The notes below the pieces were generated by a model. It ran no database searches. It saw nothing but the letters and a program-made list of their open reading frames with translations, and was not told where the DNA came from. DNA of 64,000 bases from Nonomuraea polychroma. GTDB lineage: Bacteria; Actinomycetota; Actinomycetes; Streptosporangiales; Streptosporangiaceae. This document shows, one piece after another, positions 1-8,615 of the stretch (the first letter of the stretch is position 1; each line of letters begins with the position of its first letter). The DNA is taken from the NCBI RefSeq assembly GCF_004011505.1, contig NZ_SAUN01000001.1, positions 1,612,001 to 1,676,000 on the forward strand, in the 5' to 3' direction. The translations under genes were made by a program, and so were the position numbers.

Positions 1-884
1 TCGGCGCCAGGGATCGGCTTGCCCGCGGGCGAGGGGATCGCCGTGACCGTCGTGCCGATGGGACCCAGCGGCCAGGCGCCGGGCACCCGTGCGACGAATG
101 TGCGGCTGCCGCCCGGCATGAGCTCCCTGGCCTTGGCCGCGGACGGGTCACTCCAGTTGTTCTCGCCCACGAACGTGGACGTCAGGACCCGGTTGTCCGT
201 GACCAGCCGGACGTTGCCGACGTTGGCCACGGTGTAGGTCACCTCGACGGATCCGGCGGCGAAGGGATTCCACGATCCCGTGTACTCGGCCTGCACGTCG
301 GTTACTGCCACCTTGGCCACATAGTCGCCGGTGACGCGGATGTTCAGGCGGACGCCCACCCGGTTCTGGACCCGTACCTGACCGGAGACGGTCTCCAGGG
401 ACGCGGTCACACCTGCGGGGTGATCGCCCGGCGTCGCGTTCTGAGGGATCGACACCGTCACCGGCACGACGGAGGTGGCCCCGGCGGCGATGGTCACCTT
501 CTCGGGAACCGCTATCCAGGAGCCGCCGTCGGTCGGTTTCGCGTCCGAGGGCCGCATGTCGAAGTAGCCCTTGGAGGTCAGGTAGCCGTCGTTGGCGTCG
601 ATCGCGAAGTCGACCGGCTGAGTGGAGCGGTTGATGACCGCCACATGCTCGACCACCTGCTGTCCGCCGGCGAGTTCGAGGTCGATGACGCTGCGGCCGT
701 CAGGACCGTCGGCGTTGGCCGGAACGACCGACCAGGTGGTGTCGGCGTCGGACGGGGTCGCGAACGCGACCGTGGTGACCAGGACGGCGACCAGCAGGGC
801 AACACCGACAGCGGGTAAGACGGCGAGGTGGGCGAGGGCGCCTCGCGAACGGCTTGTGGTCAACAGAGGTGTCTCCAGTCTCAT
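1..884 (-). CDS. DUF916-like (WxL-interacting type) secreted protein, C-terminus cut by window edge
   Basis: This reading frame runs off the left edge. Its ATG is at 884-882 and about 294 residues are visible. Residues 1-46 form a signal peptide with a long hydrophobic stretch (AVGVALLVAVLVTTVAFA). The mature part starts 'TTWSVVPANADGPDGRSVID' and goes on with 'VNRS'-like and 'GYFDM' segments, 'SWIAVPEKVTIAAGAT' and 'ATPGDHPAGV'. That is the layout of the peptidoglycan-binding DUF916 domain found next to WxL proteins. A second Ig-like domain follows, and a C-terminal membrane anchor may lie outside the window. It is downstream of a WxL-like gene on the same strand, separated by a strong hairpin. 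Start choice rests on the signal peptide, as the ribosome site is weak. The family call is from pattern memory. Confidence 0.75.
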   Translation of the reverse strand, partial: MRLETPLLTTSRSRGALAHLAVLPAVGVALLVAVLVTTVAFATPSDADTTWSVVPANADGPDGRSVIDLELAGGQQVVEHVAVINRSTQPVDFAIDANDGYLTSKGYFDMRPSDAKPTDGGSWIAVPEKVTIAAGATSVVPVTVSIPQNATPGDHPAGVTASLETVSGQVRVQNRVGVRLNIRVTGDYVAKVAVTDVQAEYTGSWNPFAAGSVEVTYTVANVGNVRLVTDNRVLTSTFVGENNWSDPSAAKARELMPGGSRTFVARVPGAWPLGPIGTTVTAIPSPAGKPIPGA

Positions 885-890
885 CGTGGC

Positions 891-929
891 CGTCCGGGAC
901 CTGCGCCAGGCCGGCGCAGGTCCCGGACG
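891..929 (-). promoter_or_regulatory. 17-bp perfect hairpin between the WxL-like and DUF916-like genes
   Basis: Arms 891-907 and 913-929 are exact reverse complements with a 5-nt loop. The hairpin ends six bases before the downstream ATG (884), so it sits on the leader and ribosome site of the DUF916-like gene. No T-tract is present. It could be a partial terminator, an mRNA stability element for the upstream gene, or a translation-limiting structure. The pairing is seen; the role is inferred. Confidence 0.6.
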
Positions 930-961
930 CCCACAGCGGGCGATGGCGTCCTGCCTCGGGT

Positions 962-1600
962 TCAGGACTGGTTGAAGAGGGAAAGCGTCAGAGTCGAGTG
1001 GTACTCGCCGGCGGCGACGTCGGCGGGAGTGCGCAGCGCGAGGTCGGCGTTGACCTGCCAGGTGCCGATCTCGTCGGCGGAGTTCGCCGTCGACACCAGC
1101 AGCTCCTGCCCCTGCAGACCGACGGTGGGCGCTCCCGAGCCGTCTGAGATGACGCTGGAGACGGGCTCACCGGCCTCCACCGCCCCGGAGGAGGAGTCGC
1201 TCAGCAGGCGCGGCCGCCAGCCCAGGTACTGCGGGCCGATGGGCGGCGCCGAACCGCTCGTCGCGGTGAACTCGCTGGCCTGGCCGACGACCGCCCAGAA
1301 GTCACCGGCGGGGATCTCCTCGGGACGGCGGGTGTCGGTCACCGTGACCGTCGGCAGGGTGCCGACGAACTGGCGGGCGGCGGCGTTGGAGCCGTCCTCC
1401 TGCAGGGCCACTCCGCCGTTGTCGGCGACGGTCATGGACACCTGACCGGTGGTGTTGGGTTGGATCGTCACCGACACGTCGATGCCGTTGTCGGGGTCGT
1501 CGTCCGCCACCGCGGGACCGGCCACGCCGACGCCGGCGGCGGCGAGCGCGACACCGAGCATCGCCGCGGCGAGTATCTGCGTAGTCCTGTTCATTTTCAT
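962..1600 (-). CDS. Secreted WxL-domain-like protein
   Basis: A 212-residue protein starting at the ATG at 1600-1598, chosen because it follows a GGAG site and begins a signal peptide (MKMNRTTQILAAAMLGVALA, cleaved after about 'GPAVA'). The mature protein is acidic, Ser/Thr/Gly rich and beta-type. It ends 'GTWQVNADLALRTPADVAAG' then 'YHSTLTLSLF', resembling the C-terminal end of WxL domains ('TWTVTxxL' and a final beta strand). A 'GWRP' segment near residue 120 contains a lone W. WxL proteins bind the cell-wall surface and are paired with DUF916 proteins, and such a gene lies immediately downstream. That pairing is the best support. No catalytic motif is visible. Confidence 0.6.
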   Translation of the reverse strand: MKMNRTTQILAAAMLGVALAAAGVGVAGPAVADDDPDNGIDVSVTIQPNTTGQVSMTVADNGGVALQEDGSNAAARQFVGTLPTVTVTDTRRPEEIPAGDFWAVVGQASEFTATSGSAPPIGPQYLGWRPRLLSDSSSGAVEAGEPVSSVISDGSGAPTVGLQGQELLVSTANSADEIGTWQVNADLALRTPADVAAGEYHSTLTLSLFNQS

Positions 1601-1622
1601 GTGTTCGCTCCATCGAGGGGGT

Positions 1623-1654
1623 GGGGCCGGTCGGCTGCTCGGCCGGCCGGCCCC
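1623..1654 (-). terminator. GC-rich hairpin after the ThuA/sorbosone dehydrogenase gene
   Basis: Arms 1623-1635 and 1642-1654 pair over 13 positions with one mismatch or wobble around a 6-nt loop. It lies 17 nt beyond the stop of the large minus-strand gene and upstream of the WxL-like gene. It fits an actinomycete terminator lacking a T-run. Confidence 0.5.
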
Positions 1655-1670
1655 GGTTCTGCTTCGGCGG

Positions 1671-4600
1671 TCAGCGGCAGCTGAGCGCCGGGTAGGCGGC
1701 GTCGTACGACGAGGTGACCTGCTCGCCACCGATCGTCGCGGTCCCCTTCACGGTCACCGTGCCCGCGTCGATCTGCCCGGCCCGGCTGTTGAAGGACTGG
1801 TACGCCTGCTTGCCCGGGGCTACGTCGGCCACGGTCTTCGAACCGAACGGGGTGGTCAGCGTCACCGTCGCCGGCACGTCCGAGCCGTTGACGGCGGTGA
1901 CCGCCACGTACGCCGAGGTGCCGATGCAGCGGGACGAGGCGGAGACCGTCAGCTTGACCTGCGGCGCGGACGCCGAGATCGTCAGCGTCAGCGTCTTGGC
2001 CTCTTCGAGGTTGCCCGCCTTGTCGGCCGAGCGGTACTTCAGCTCGTGCTGCCCGTCGCCGGTCACGGTGACCGGTTCGGTGTAGGCGGTCCAGTCACCG
2101 CCGTCGAGCTGGTACTCGGTCTTGTCGACCCCGCTGCCGCCGTCCTCGTCGGTGGCCTTCAGCGTGACCGACACCGGACCGGTGAACGTGCCACCCGCCG
2201 GCTGCTCCGGATCGGTCGTCGCCGTCGTCACGGGCGCGGTCTTGTCCTCGTCCGAGCCTGCCTTGGTCAGGTGGAAGTAGTCGAACGTGACCGTCTTCGA
2301 CGCCGACTGGTTGGTGCCGATGGCGTACACGCCGACCTTGGCGCCGGTGGCCACCGCGGTGTTCTCCACCGTCGCGGAGAGATCCGTCCAGGTCTGGCCG
2401 TCGGAGGAGTAGGAGCCGGTGTAGGTGGTGCCCGCCTTCTTCAGCCGCAGCCACCACACGCCGCTGGTGAGGTTGTTCACCTGCGGCTGCGGGTTCTGCA
2501 CGGTTCCGCCGACCTCGCTGCGCAGTTCGATGCTTCGCGCCACCGTCGAGCCTGCCGAGTTGGTGGTGAGGAAGTCGAGCTTCACGTAGTCGTCGTCACC
2601 GGTGTACACCATCAGGCCGCCCTGCTGGTACTGCTCGTTGAGCGCCGAGGCGTCCACCTTGGTCTCCAGCGTCCAGTCGCCGCTCGGCGCCGTCTGCAGG
2701 ATGAAGTTCTTCGGGCCGCTGTTGCCGGTCCCGTAGATGTCACCGGTCGTGGTGTCGAGCTCCAGCTTGCCGTTGCCGACGCGCGCCGCCGTGGCGTCGG
2801 GGCGCACGACCGCGTTCCAGCGGCAGGCATCGAGCGCGGTGCCGTCGAACTCGTCGTCCGGGTCCGGCGCCGTCGCCTTGTCGTCCGGCGTGATGTGGAA
2901 CCAGTCGAAGGACGCGTCCACCACCGGGTGGTTGGCCCCGGCCAGCGAGAGCAGGCCGATCTTGGGGTCGGCGATTCCGGCGAGCGGCTTGGTCTGCGGC
3001 ATCGCGGTGAACGTGGTGCCGTCCGAGGAGTAGTGGGCGGTGATGTTGGTGCCGTCGCTGACGAAGCGCACGTACACGGTGTCGGGGTAGGAGTCCCCGA
3101 GGTTGGCCGTGTTGCTCTGCGACACCTCGTTCGGGCTGCCGTTCTCCTCCCGGATGAACTGGAAGATACGGCTGGCGTGGTTGGAACCCGAAGTCGACCG
3201 CGCCTGGAGCACCATCTTGGCGTAGTTGTCGTCGTCCCCGTAGATGATCAGGCCCGCCTGCTGGTACGCGTCACGCGCGTCCAGTGTGAGCTTGGCGGTG
3301 GCGGTCCACGCACCCGATGGTGCCGGTTGCACGACGATGTTCGGCGTGTTGCCGCCCGTGCTGTAGATGTCGGTGGTCGAGGTCGGGATCACGAGCTTGC
3401 CGTCCGCGACCTTGAGATCCTGGTTCTCCCGGATGACCGACCAGCGGTCACGGTCGAGCTGGCTGCCCAGGAAGTTGTCGGAACGGCCGGTGAAGCACAC
3501 CGTGGCCGCCGCGTCCACCTTGACCGGGACCTGTGCGGTGGCCGACGCGCCCTTGGCGTCGGTCGCGGTCACCACGGCCGTGTAGCTGCCCGGTGCGGTG
3601 TAGGTGTAGCTCGCCTCGGCCGTGGTGAGCTCCGGCGCGCCGGTCACCCCGAAGTTCCACTTGTAGGTGATCGCGTCGCCTTCGGGGTCGGTGGCCGTCG
3701 CCTTGAAGTCGACCTTCAGCGGGGCGACGCCCGTCGCCGGGGTCGCCGTCGCGGTCACGGCGGGATGCTGGTTGTCCGTGGCGCCCTTGCCGACGAAGTC
3801 GACCCAGTTGAAGTTGGCCAGGTAGGCGTTGTCGGCCGCGCTCGCCGGCTTGCGCACGACGAAGTACAGCGGTCCGCTCTCGGTCGGTGGGCTGGCCAGG
3901 TCGAGTGTGGCGTCGGTGAACGTCTGCCAGCCGCCGGTGGGCGTCACGTCGACCGAGCCGACCAGAGCGCCGGTCTCGGGGTTGCCCGCCCGGACCTGCA
4001 CGGTTCCGCCGGCTCCGCCCGAGGAGGCCCGGAGCCGGATCGCGGTGACGTTCGACAGGTTCACCGGGTCGAACGACCACCAGTCGCCGTCCTGGACGAA
4101 CGCGATGTGCTGGTTGCCGCCCTGGGTGTCGGTCGTGGTCTCCGCCTGGACGCCTGCGGCGTCGGTGCCCTTGCCGTCGGCCACCCGGCCGGTCCCCGCG
4201 AAGTGCTCGGCCTGCTTGCGCTTGGGCTGCAGGATGATCTGGCCCCGCCCGGTCAGCGGTCCGGCGCCATTGGCGCCCCCATCGGTGTAGCTGGCCTCGA
4301 TGGCGTAGAAGAGGTTGTCGTACTCGCCGTGGCCCGCCTGCTTGGTCTGCAGGGTGCCCTCACAGCCCATGAGCTGGTCGAGCGGGTGGGGGTGGCTGTC
4401 GTGGCCGAGGATCGCCTGGATCTTGACCTTCTCGCAGTCGATCGTGCCGTCCTCGGCGTCGGTGACGGTGACCTTGAACTTCACCTGGTCGCCGAACTCG
4501 AAGAGGGCGCCGTTCGGCGGAACGTCCACCTTGACGGTGGGACGCGTGTTGCCCGCGCTGATCGACACGCTGGCGGTGGCGGTCTTGCCGTCGGGGGTCT

Positions 4601-6971
4601 TGACGGTCAGGACCACGCTGTAATCGCCCCCCTCCTCGTAGGTGAAGGCGGGGTTGGGGTCGGTGGAGTCGGTGTCACCGTCACCGTCGAGGTCCCAGGC
4701 GTAGGTGAGCGTCTTGCCGTCCGGGTCCCGGCTGCCCTCGCTGGAGAACTTGACCGCCAGCGGCAGGGGCCCGTCGGTCTTGTCCGCCGTGGCACGGGCG
4801 ATCGGCGGGCGGGTGCCCTTGGCGTACTCAATGCGGTAGATGCCGGAGTCGGCGTTGTCGCCGCCGAAGCCGGAGCCCCACTCGATCATGTACAGCGCGC
4901 CGTCGGGGCCGAACTTCATGTCCATCGGCTTCTTGAACGACAGGGAGCCGAGGATCGGGTTCATCTCGACGAGCTTGGTGCCGGTCTCGTCGAGCTGGAA
5001 CGACCACACCTTGTCGTTGTTCCACTCACCGAAGACGGCCTTGCCGTCCCAGTACGCCGGCCACTTCACGTCCGACTGCAGGTTCGGGTCGGAGCGGTAG
5101 ACCGGGCCGCCCATCGGCGCGCCACCGCTCAGCTCCGGGAAGTTCTGCGGGTCGGCCGCGTAGTGGTACCAGATGGTCGCTGGGATCACCGGCGGCAGGC
5201 TGGTCAGGCCGTCGTTGTTCGGCGAGTCGTTGACCGGCGCGGCACAGTTGAACGGCGACCCCGACTGCCTGGTGGCGAAGTTGTAGTCGACGTACGGGGT
5301 GTTGTTGCCGACGCAGTACGGCCAGCCTAAGTTGCCCGGCTTCGAGACGAGGTTCCACTCGACCGTGTTCTGGGGGCCACGGGTGGCGCTCGCCGAGTTG
5401 GCGTCGGGACCGTACTCGCCGAGCATGATGTTGCCCGTCTTGGGGTCGAGACCGATGCGGAACGGGTTGCGCAGGCCCATGCCGTAGATCTCCGGCTTGG
5501 TCTTCGCCGTGCCCGGCGCGAACAGGTTGCCGGACGGGATGGTGTAGGTGCCGTCGGCCTCGGGGTGGATCCGCAGCAGCTTGCCGCTGAGGCTGTTGGT
5601 GTTGCCCGCGGTTCGCTGGGCGTCCCAGCTGGAGCGGCCCGACTGCTCGTCGATCGGCGTGTAGCCGTCGGAGGCGAACGGGTTGGTGTTGTCGCCCGTG
5701 CCCAGCCACAGATTGCCGGTCTTGGGGTCCATCACCATGCCGCCGCCGTGGTGGCAGCACTCGGCCCGCTGCACCGGGACGTCGAGGATCTTCTTCTCGC
5801 TCGTCATGTCCAGGGTGTCACCGGTGACGGTGAACCTGCTCAGCCGGTCGACGTTCGTCCCGGTGGGCGAGTAGTAGAGATAAACCCAGTGGTTGGAGTC
5901 GAAGCCGGGGTCGAGCGTCAGCCCGAGCAGGCCGCTCTCGTTGGCGGTGAAGACGTTCAGCTTCGCCGCCGTCACCGTGCCGCCGGTCGGCTTGATGATC
6001 TTGACCTCGCCGAGCCGGTCGATGTAGAAGACCCGGCCGTCCTTGGCGACGTCCACCATCATCGGGTTCGACGTGTTGTCGTCGAGCGTGACCTTCTCGA
6101 AGCTGCTGCTCTGCGAGGCCGAGCAGTCGGCCTTGACGGCGCCGGCGGCGGTCTGGATGCCGCCGAGGAGCAGCTTCAGGAAGTTGGGCTCGCTGTAGTT
6201 CTCCTTGAGGTGGCCGAGCCCGGTGTACCACGAACGGCCGCCGTCGAAGTCCTGGCACCACGTGTTCGGGTGGTCGGCGCCCATCGTGGCGCCGGTGTAG
6301 GACTTCTCGTCCATCGACGTCAGCACGTGGACCGTGCCACGCGGGTTCGCCTGGTAGTCGTACCACTCGTCGGTACGGGTCCAGGTCGTCGGGAGATCCT
6401 TGGTCGCCGGGTGGGCCGGGTCCTCCACCTTGACCGTGGCCTGCTGGATCGCCGGGTGCTGCTTGAAGTACGCCCCGACCAGCTTGCCGTACCAGGCCCA
6501 GTTGTACCCGCTGTCGGCGGCGGCGTGGACGCCCACGAACCCGCCGCCGTTCTGTATGTACCGCTGGAAGGCGTCCTTCTGGTTCTGCGTGCCCAGGGGG
6601 TCACCGGTCGTGGACATGAAGACCACGGCCTGGTACTGCGCCAGGTTCTGGTCCGTGAACAGGGCGCTGTCCTCGGTGGTGTCGACCGCGAAGTTGTTCT
6701 CCTGGCCGAGTTTCTGCACGGCCGCGATGCCCTCGGGGATCGAGTCGTGCCGGAAGCCGGTCGTCTTCGAGAAGACGAGCACTTTGAAGGCGGGCTCCGC
6801 CGTAGCAGCGGCCTGCGCGCTCACCGGAGCCGCGAGGAGCGTGATGAGCGGGGCGACGAGGGCCAGGGCCATCGTGGTCGCGGTTCGACGTCTCGGGCGT
6901 CGTCCGCTTTCTGGCAGGACCGCGTTGAGCAGCCCCACCGCCTGCGCCCATGTTCGATGACGTGGTGACAT
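1671..6971 (-). CDS. Giant secreted ThuA / glucose-sorbosone dehydrogenase-like / PKD / CBM multidomain protein
   Basis: A 1766-residue exported protein. The N-terminus has an Arg-rich n-region (RRPRRRT) and a hydrophobic core ending near 'APVSAQAAA' (about residue 55). Domains in order, with rough positions: ThuA (62-285; 'FSKTTGFRHDSIPEGI', 'GVHAAADSGYNWAWYGKLVG'); PQQ-type glucose/sorbosone dehydrogenase beta-propeller (290-720; 'GLLGLTLDPGF', 'HHGGGMVMDPKTGNLWLGTG'); PKD (724-804); CBM6-like (920-1060; 'HIAFVQDGDWWSF'); PKD (1064-1155); two DUF1349/concanavalin-like domains (1160-1357 and 1370-1567, each with 'QQxGLxxY'); an OmpL47/Ig-like domain (1585-1662) and a C-terminal beta domain. 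It probably oxidises or binds a carbohydrate outside the cell. The start has an AAGGG site. A ROK regulator is encoded 121 nt upstream on the same strand. Confidence 0.88.
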   Translation of the reverse strand: MSPRHRTWAQAVGLLNAVLPESGRRPRRRTATTMALALVAPLITLLAAPVSAQAAATAEPAFKVLVFSKTTGFRHDSIPEGIAAVQKLGQENNFAVDTTEDSALFTDQNLAQYQAVVFMSTTGDPLGTQNQKDAFQRYIQNGGGFVGVHAAADSGYNWAWYGKLVGAYFKQHPAIQQATVKVEDPAHPATKDLPTTWTRTDEWYDYQANPRGTVHVLTSMDEKSYTGATMGADHPNTWCQDFDGGRSWYTGLGHLKENYSEPNFLKLLLGGIQTAAGAVKADCSASQSSSFEKVTLDDNTSNPMMVDVAKDGRVFYIDRLGEVKIIKPTGGTVTAAKLNVFTANESGLLGLTLDPGFDSNHWVYLYYSPTGTNVDRLSRFTVTGDTLDMTSEKKILDVPVQRAECCHHGGGMVMDPKTGNLWLGTGDNTNPFASDGYTPIDEQSGRSSWDAQRTAGNTNSLSGKLLRIHPEADGTYTIPSGNLFAPGTAKTKPEIYGMGLRNPFRIGLDPKTGNIMLGEYGPDANSASATRGPQNTVEWNLVSKPGNLGWPYCVGNNTPYVDYNFATRQSGSPFNCAAPVNDSPNNDGLTSLPPVIPATIWYHYAADPQNFPELSGGAPMGGPVYRSDPNLQSDVKWPAYWDGKAVFGEWNNDKVWSFQLDETGTKLVEMNPILGSLSFKKPMDMKFGPDGALYMIEWGSGFGGDNADSGIYRIEYAKGTRPPIARATADKTDGPLPLAVKFSSEGSRDPDGKTLTYAWDLDGDGDTDSTDPNPAFTYEEGGDYSVVLTVKTPDGKTATASVSISAGNTRPTVKVDVPPNGALFEFGDQVKFKVTVTDAEDGTIDCEKVKIQAILGHDSHPHPLDQLMGCEGTLQTKQAGHGEYDNLFYAIEASYTDGGANGAGPLTGRGQIILQPKRKQAEHFAGTGRVADGKGTDAAGVQAETTTDTQGGNQHIAFVQDGDWWSFDPVNLSNVTAIRLRASSGGAGGTVQVRAGNPETGALVGSVDVTPTGGWQTFTDATLDLASPPTESGPLYFVVRKPASAADNAYLANFNWVDFVGKGATDNQHPAVTATATPATGVAPLKVDFKATATDPEGDAITYKWNFGVTGAPELTTAEASYTYTAPGSYTAVVTATDAKGASATAQVPVKVDAAATVCFTGRSDNFLGSQLDRDRWSVIRENQDLKVADGKLVIPTSTTDIYSTGGNTPNIVVQPAPSGAWTATAKLTLDARDAYQQAGLIIYGDDDNYAKMVLQARSTSGSNHASRIFQFIREENGSPNEVSQSNTANLGDSYPDTVYVRFVSDGTNITAHYSSDGTTFTAMPQTKPLAGIADPKIGLLSLAGANHPVVDASFDWFHITPDDKATAPDPDDEFDGTALDACRWNAVVRPDATAARVGNGKLELDTTTGDIYGTGNSGPKNFILQTAPSGDWTLETKVDASALNEQYQQGGLMVYTGDDDYVKLDFLTTNSAGSTVARSIELRSEVGGTVQNPQPQVNNLTSGVWWLRLKKAGTTYTGSYSSDGQTWTDLSATVENTAVATGAKVGVYAIGTNQSASKTVTFDYFHLTKAGSDEDKTAPVTTATTDPEQPAGGTFTGPVSVTLKATDEDGGSGVDKTEYQLDGGDWTAYTEPVTVTGDGQHELKYRSADKAGNLEEAKTLTLTISASAPQVKLTVSASSRCIGTSAYVAVTAVNGSDVPATVTLTTPFGSKTVADVAPGKQAYQSFNSRAGQIDAGTVTVKGTATIGGEQVTSSYDAAYPALSCR

Positions 6972-7092
6972 GAAAACCCTTCCTGACCGGGGGGACGTCA
7001 GGCAAGGCGCGCGCCGCCGCGCTTGTTGCCACTTGGGTGGTAGCGGATGTTGCGGGTTGCTGGAGGGTGCCGTCTCCAGGTCTGTGGGGCCG
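6972..7092 (-). promoter_or_regulatory. Leader between ROK gene and the giant secreted protein gene
   Basis: These 121 bases separate the ROK stop from the ATG of the 1766-residue protein. An AAGGG ribosome site lies just upstream of that ATG. No clear terminator or palindrome is visible, so co-transcription with the ROK gene is possible. I cannot place a promoter. Confidence 0.3.
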
Positions 7093-8382
7093 TCAGTGAG
7101 GTGCCGGCCTGGGGAGCGAGTCCATGATCGTCGTCGGGTCGTCGATGAGGTGGTTCACCACCATGCTCGCGGCGCCGCGGGAGGCGGCGCCGAAACCGAG
7201 CGTGGAGGCGACGAATCGGCACTGGGCGGCGGGAGCGGCCACCACGAGCCGTTGCAGCTGATCTTGCGCGTGCGGTAGCAGCCACTGGGCCAGAGAGGCG
7301 AAGTAGCCGCCGATGACAATCACTCGCGGGTTGAACAGGTTGGCCAGGATCGAGCCACCGAGCCCGAGCCACTCGCCGACCTGTGCCACCGCCGTCATCA
7401 TTCGCCGGTCTCCCGAGGCCAGGCCCCTGGCGATGTCGGCCACCCGTTCGCCGGGATCGGGGACCGGCATGCCGGGCAACCCGTACGCCTGCTCGGGCAT
7501 GGCCGCGCGGACGAGTGCGGCCAGGCCGACCTTGGTCTCCCAGCAGCCGATGCGGCCACAGCCGCACTGGTCGCCGTTCGGGTCGACCCGCAGATGTCCG
7601 ACCTCGCCGGAGAACCCGTCCGCTCCGCGCAGCAGTTCACCGCCGGAGATGATGCCGCCGCCCACGCCCACTTCTCCGGTGAGATAGACCAGGTGAGGCG
7701 TGCCGGCGGCGACGCCGGAGGTGTATTCGGCCAGGGCGGCGAGGTTCGCGTCGTTGTCCACCCGTACCGGCACGCGCGGTCGGCCGAGTATGGCGCCCAG
7801 CTGCTCGGCCAGGGGCAGGTCGCGCCAGTGGAGGTTCGGTGCGAGTGTCACGACGCCGCGTGTCACGTCCACGAGTCCGGGGACGGCCACCGCGATGCCG
7901 GTCGGGACCGCTCCGGCCCGCCGCATCGCCTCCACGGCCTCCTTGGCCACGAGCCCGAGCCGGCGCACGGCGCTGTCCGGGCCGCTGCCCATCGCGTCGT
8001 GGACCACCCGGCGCTCGACCAGGCTCCGGCCGCTCAGGTCGGTGCCGTGGACCGCGATGTAGTCGACGTTGATCTCCATGCCCAGGGCGCCGACGTGCGC
8101 GCCGTGCAGCGCCACCGCCCGTCTGGGACGCCCGATCGCACCCACGTGCTCGACACCGACCTCCCGCACCAGCCGCCGTTCCAGGAGCTCGGCCATGAGG
8201 TTGGAGACGGTGGCCCGGTGCAGCCCGGTCGCCTGCGCGATCTCGGCACGGGAAAGGGACCTGTGGTCGCGCAGCTCGCGCAGCACCAGCGAGAGGTTCG
8301 CCCGGCGCAGCGTGGCGGGACCCGTCGGCGCGGCGCGGCCCGGGGCGCGGGAGCGGGACGCCCTGTACGTCACCCGCACCAC
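7093..8382 (-). CDS. ROK-family transcriptional regulator
   Basis: A 429-residue sugar-responsive repressor. Residues 20-85 are a winged helix (recognition helix in 'LSRAEIAQATGLHRATVSNL'). The rest is a ROK sugar-kinase fold with the phosphate/sugar site 'RVDNDANLAALAEY', 'GEVGVGGGIISGGELLRGAD' and the zinc-binding cluster 'GHLRVDPNGDQCGCGRIGCW'. The start is GTG at 8382, just after an AAAGGGG site. It is encoded upstream of the giant carbohydrate-acting secreted protein and divergently from a second ROK gene about 65% similar by eye. It may control the downstream minus-strand genes, itself, or the plus-strand ABC operon. Ligand unknown. Confidence 0.9.
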   Translation of the reverse strand: MVRVTYRASRSRAPGRAAPTGPATLRRANLSLVLRELRDHRSLSRAEIAQATGLHRATVSNLMAELLERRLVREVGVEHVGAIGRPRRAVALHGAHVGALGMEINVDYIAVHGTDLSGRSLVERRVVHDAMGSGPDSAVRRLGLVAKEAVEAMRRAGAVPTGIAVAVPGLVDVTRGVVTLAPNLHWRDLPLAEQLGAILGRPRVPVRVDNDANLAALAEYTSGVAAGTPHLVYLTGEVGVGGGIISGGELLRGADGFSGEVGHLRVDPNGDQCGCGRIGCWETKVGLAALVRAAMPEQAYGLPGMPVPDPGERVADIARGLASGDRRMMTAVAQVGEWLGLGGSILANLFNPRVIVIGGYFASLAQWLLPHAQDQLQRLVVAAPAAQCRFVASTLGFGAASRGAASMVVNHLIDDPTTIMDSLPRPAPH

Positions 8383-8615
8383 CTGCCCCTTTGTTTGTCT
8401 CTGAGATCAATTAATCAGGGTTGTAACACGGCGATGTCGCACCACGCACCCCTCAAATCCGTAACGAGTTGGCATCGCTCGCTTTCGTGCACTTCAGCCA
8501 CATTCCTCGCTCCAGTTATCGGAACGTTACGCAAGTTGCGAACGATTTAATACTTGTGCCCGCAGGAACTCGTGCTTTTAATTCGGCTAGCCATCTGAAC
8601 TAATCGAGGAGGAGC
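8383..8615. promoter_or_regulatory. Divergent promoter region between two ROK genes
   Basis: A 233-bp intergenic stretch that is clearly more A+T-rich than its surroundings (for example 'gatcaattaatcagg' near 8405 and 'cgatttaatacttg' near 8543). It must carry both start regions. Short symmetric pieces are visible, such as 'gcaagttgc' near 8531 and 'gaacgtta' near 8522, but none is a long perfect operator. A GGAGGAG ribosome site (8608-8614) serves the plus-strand gene. Confidence 0.55.

Noticed and set aside
1449..5330. 1293-codon plus-strand open frame
   Set aside because: It is the reverse-strand shadow of the giant ThuA/dehydrogenase gene; it is Val/Arg/Gly-rich without any domain.
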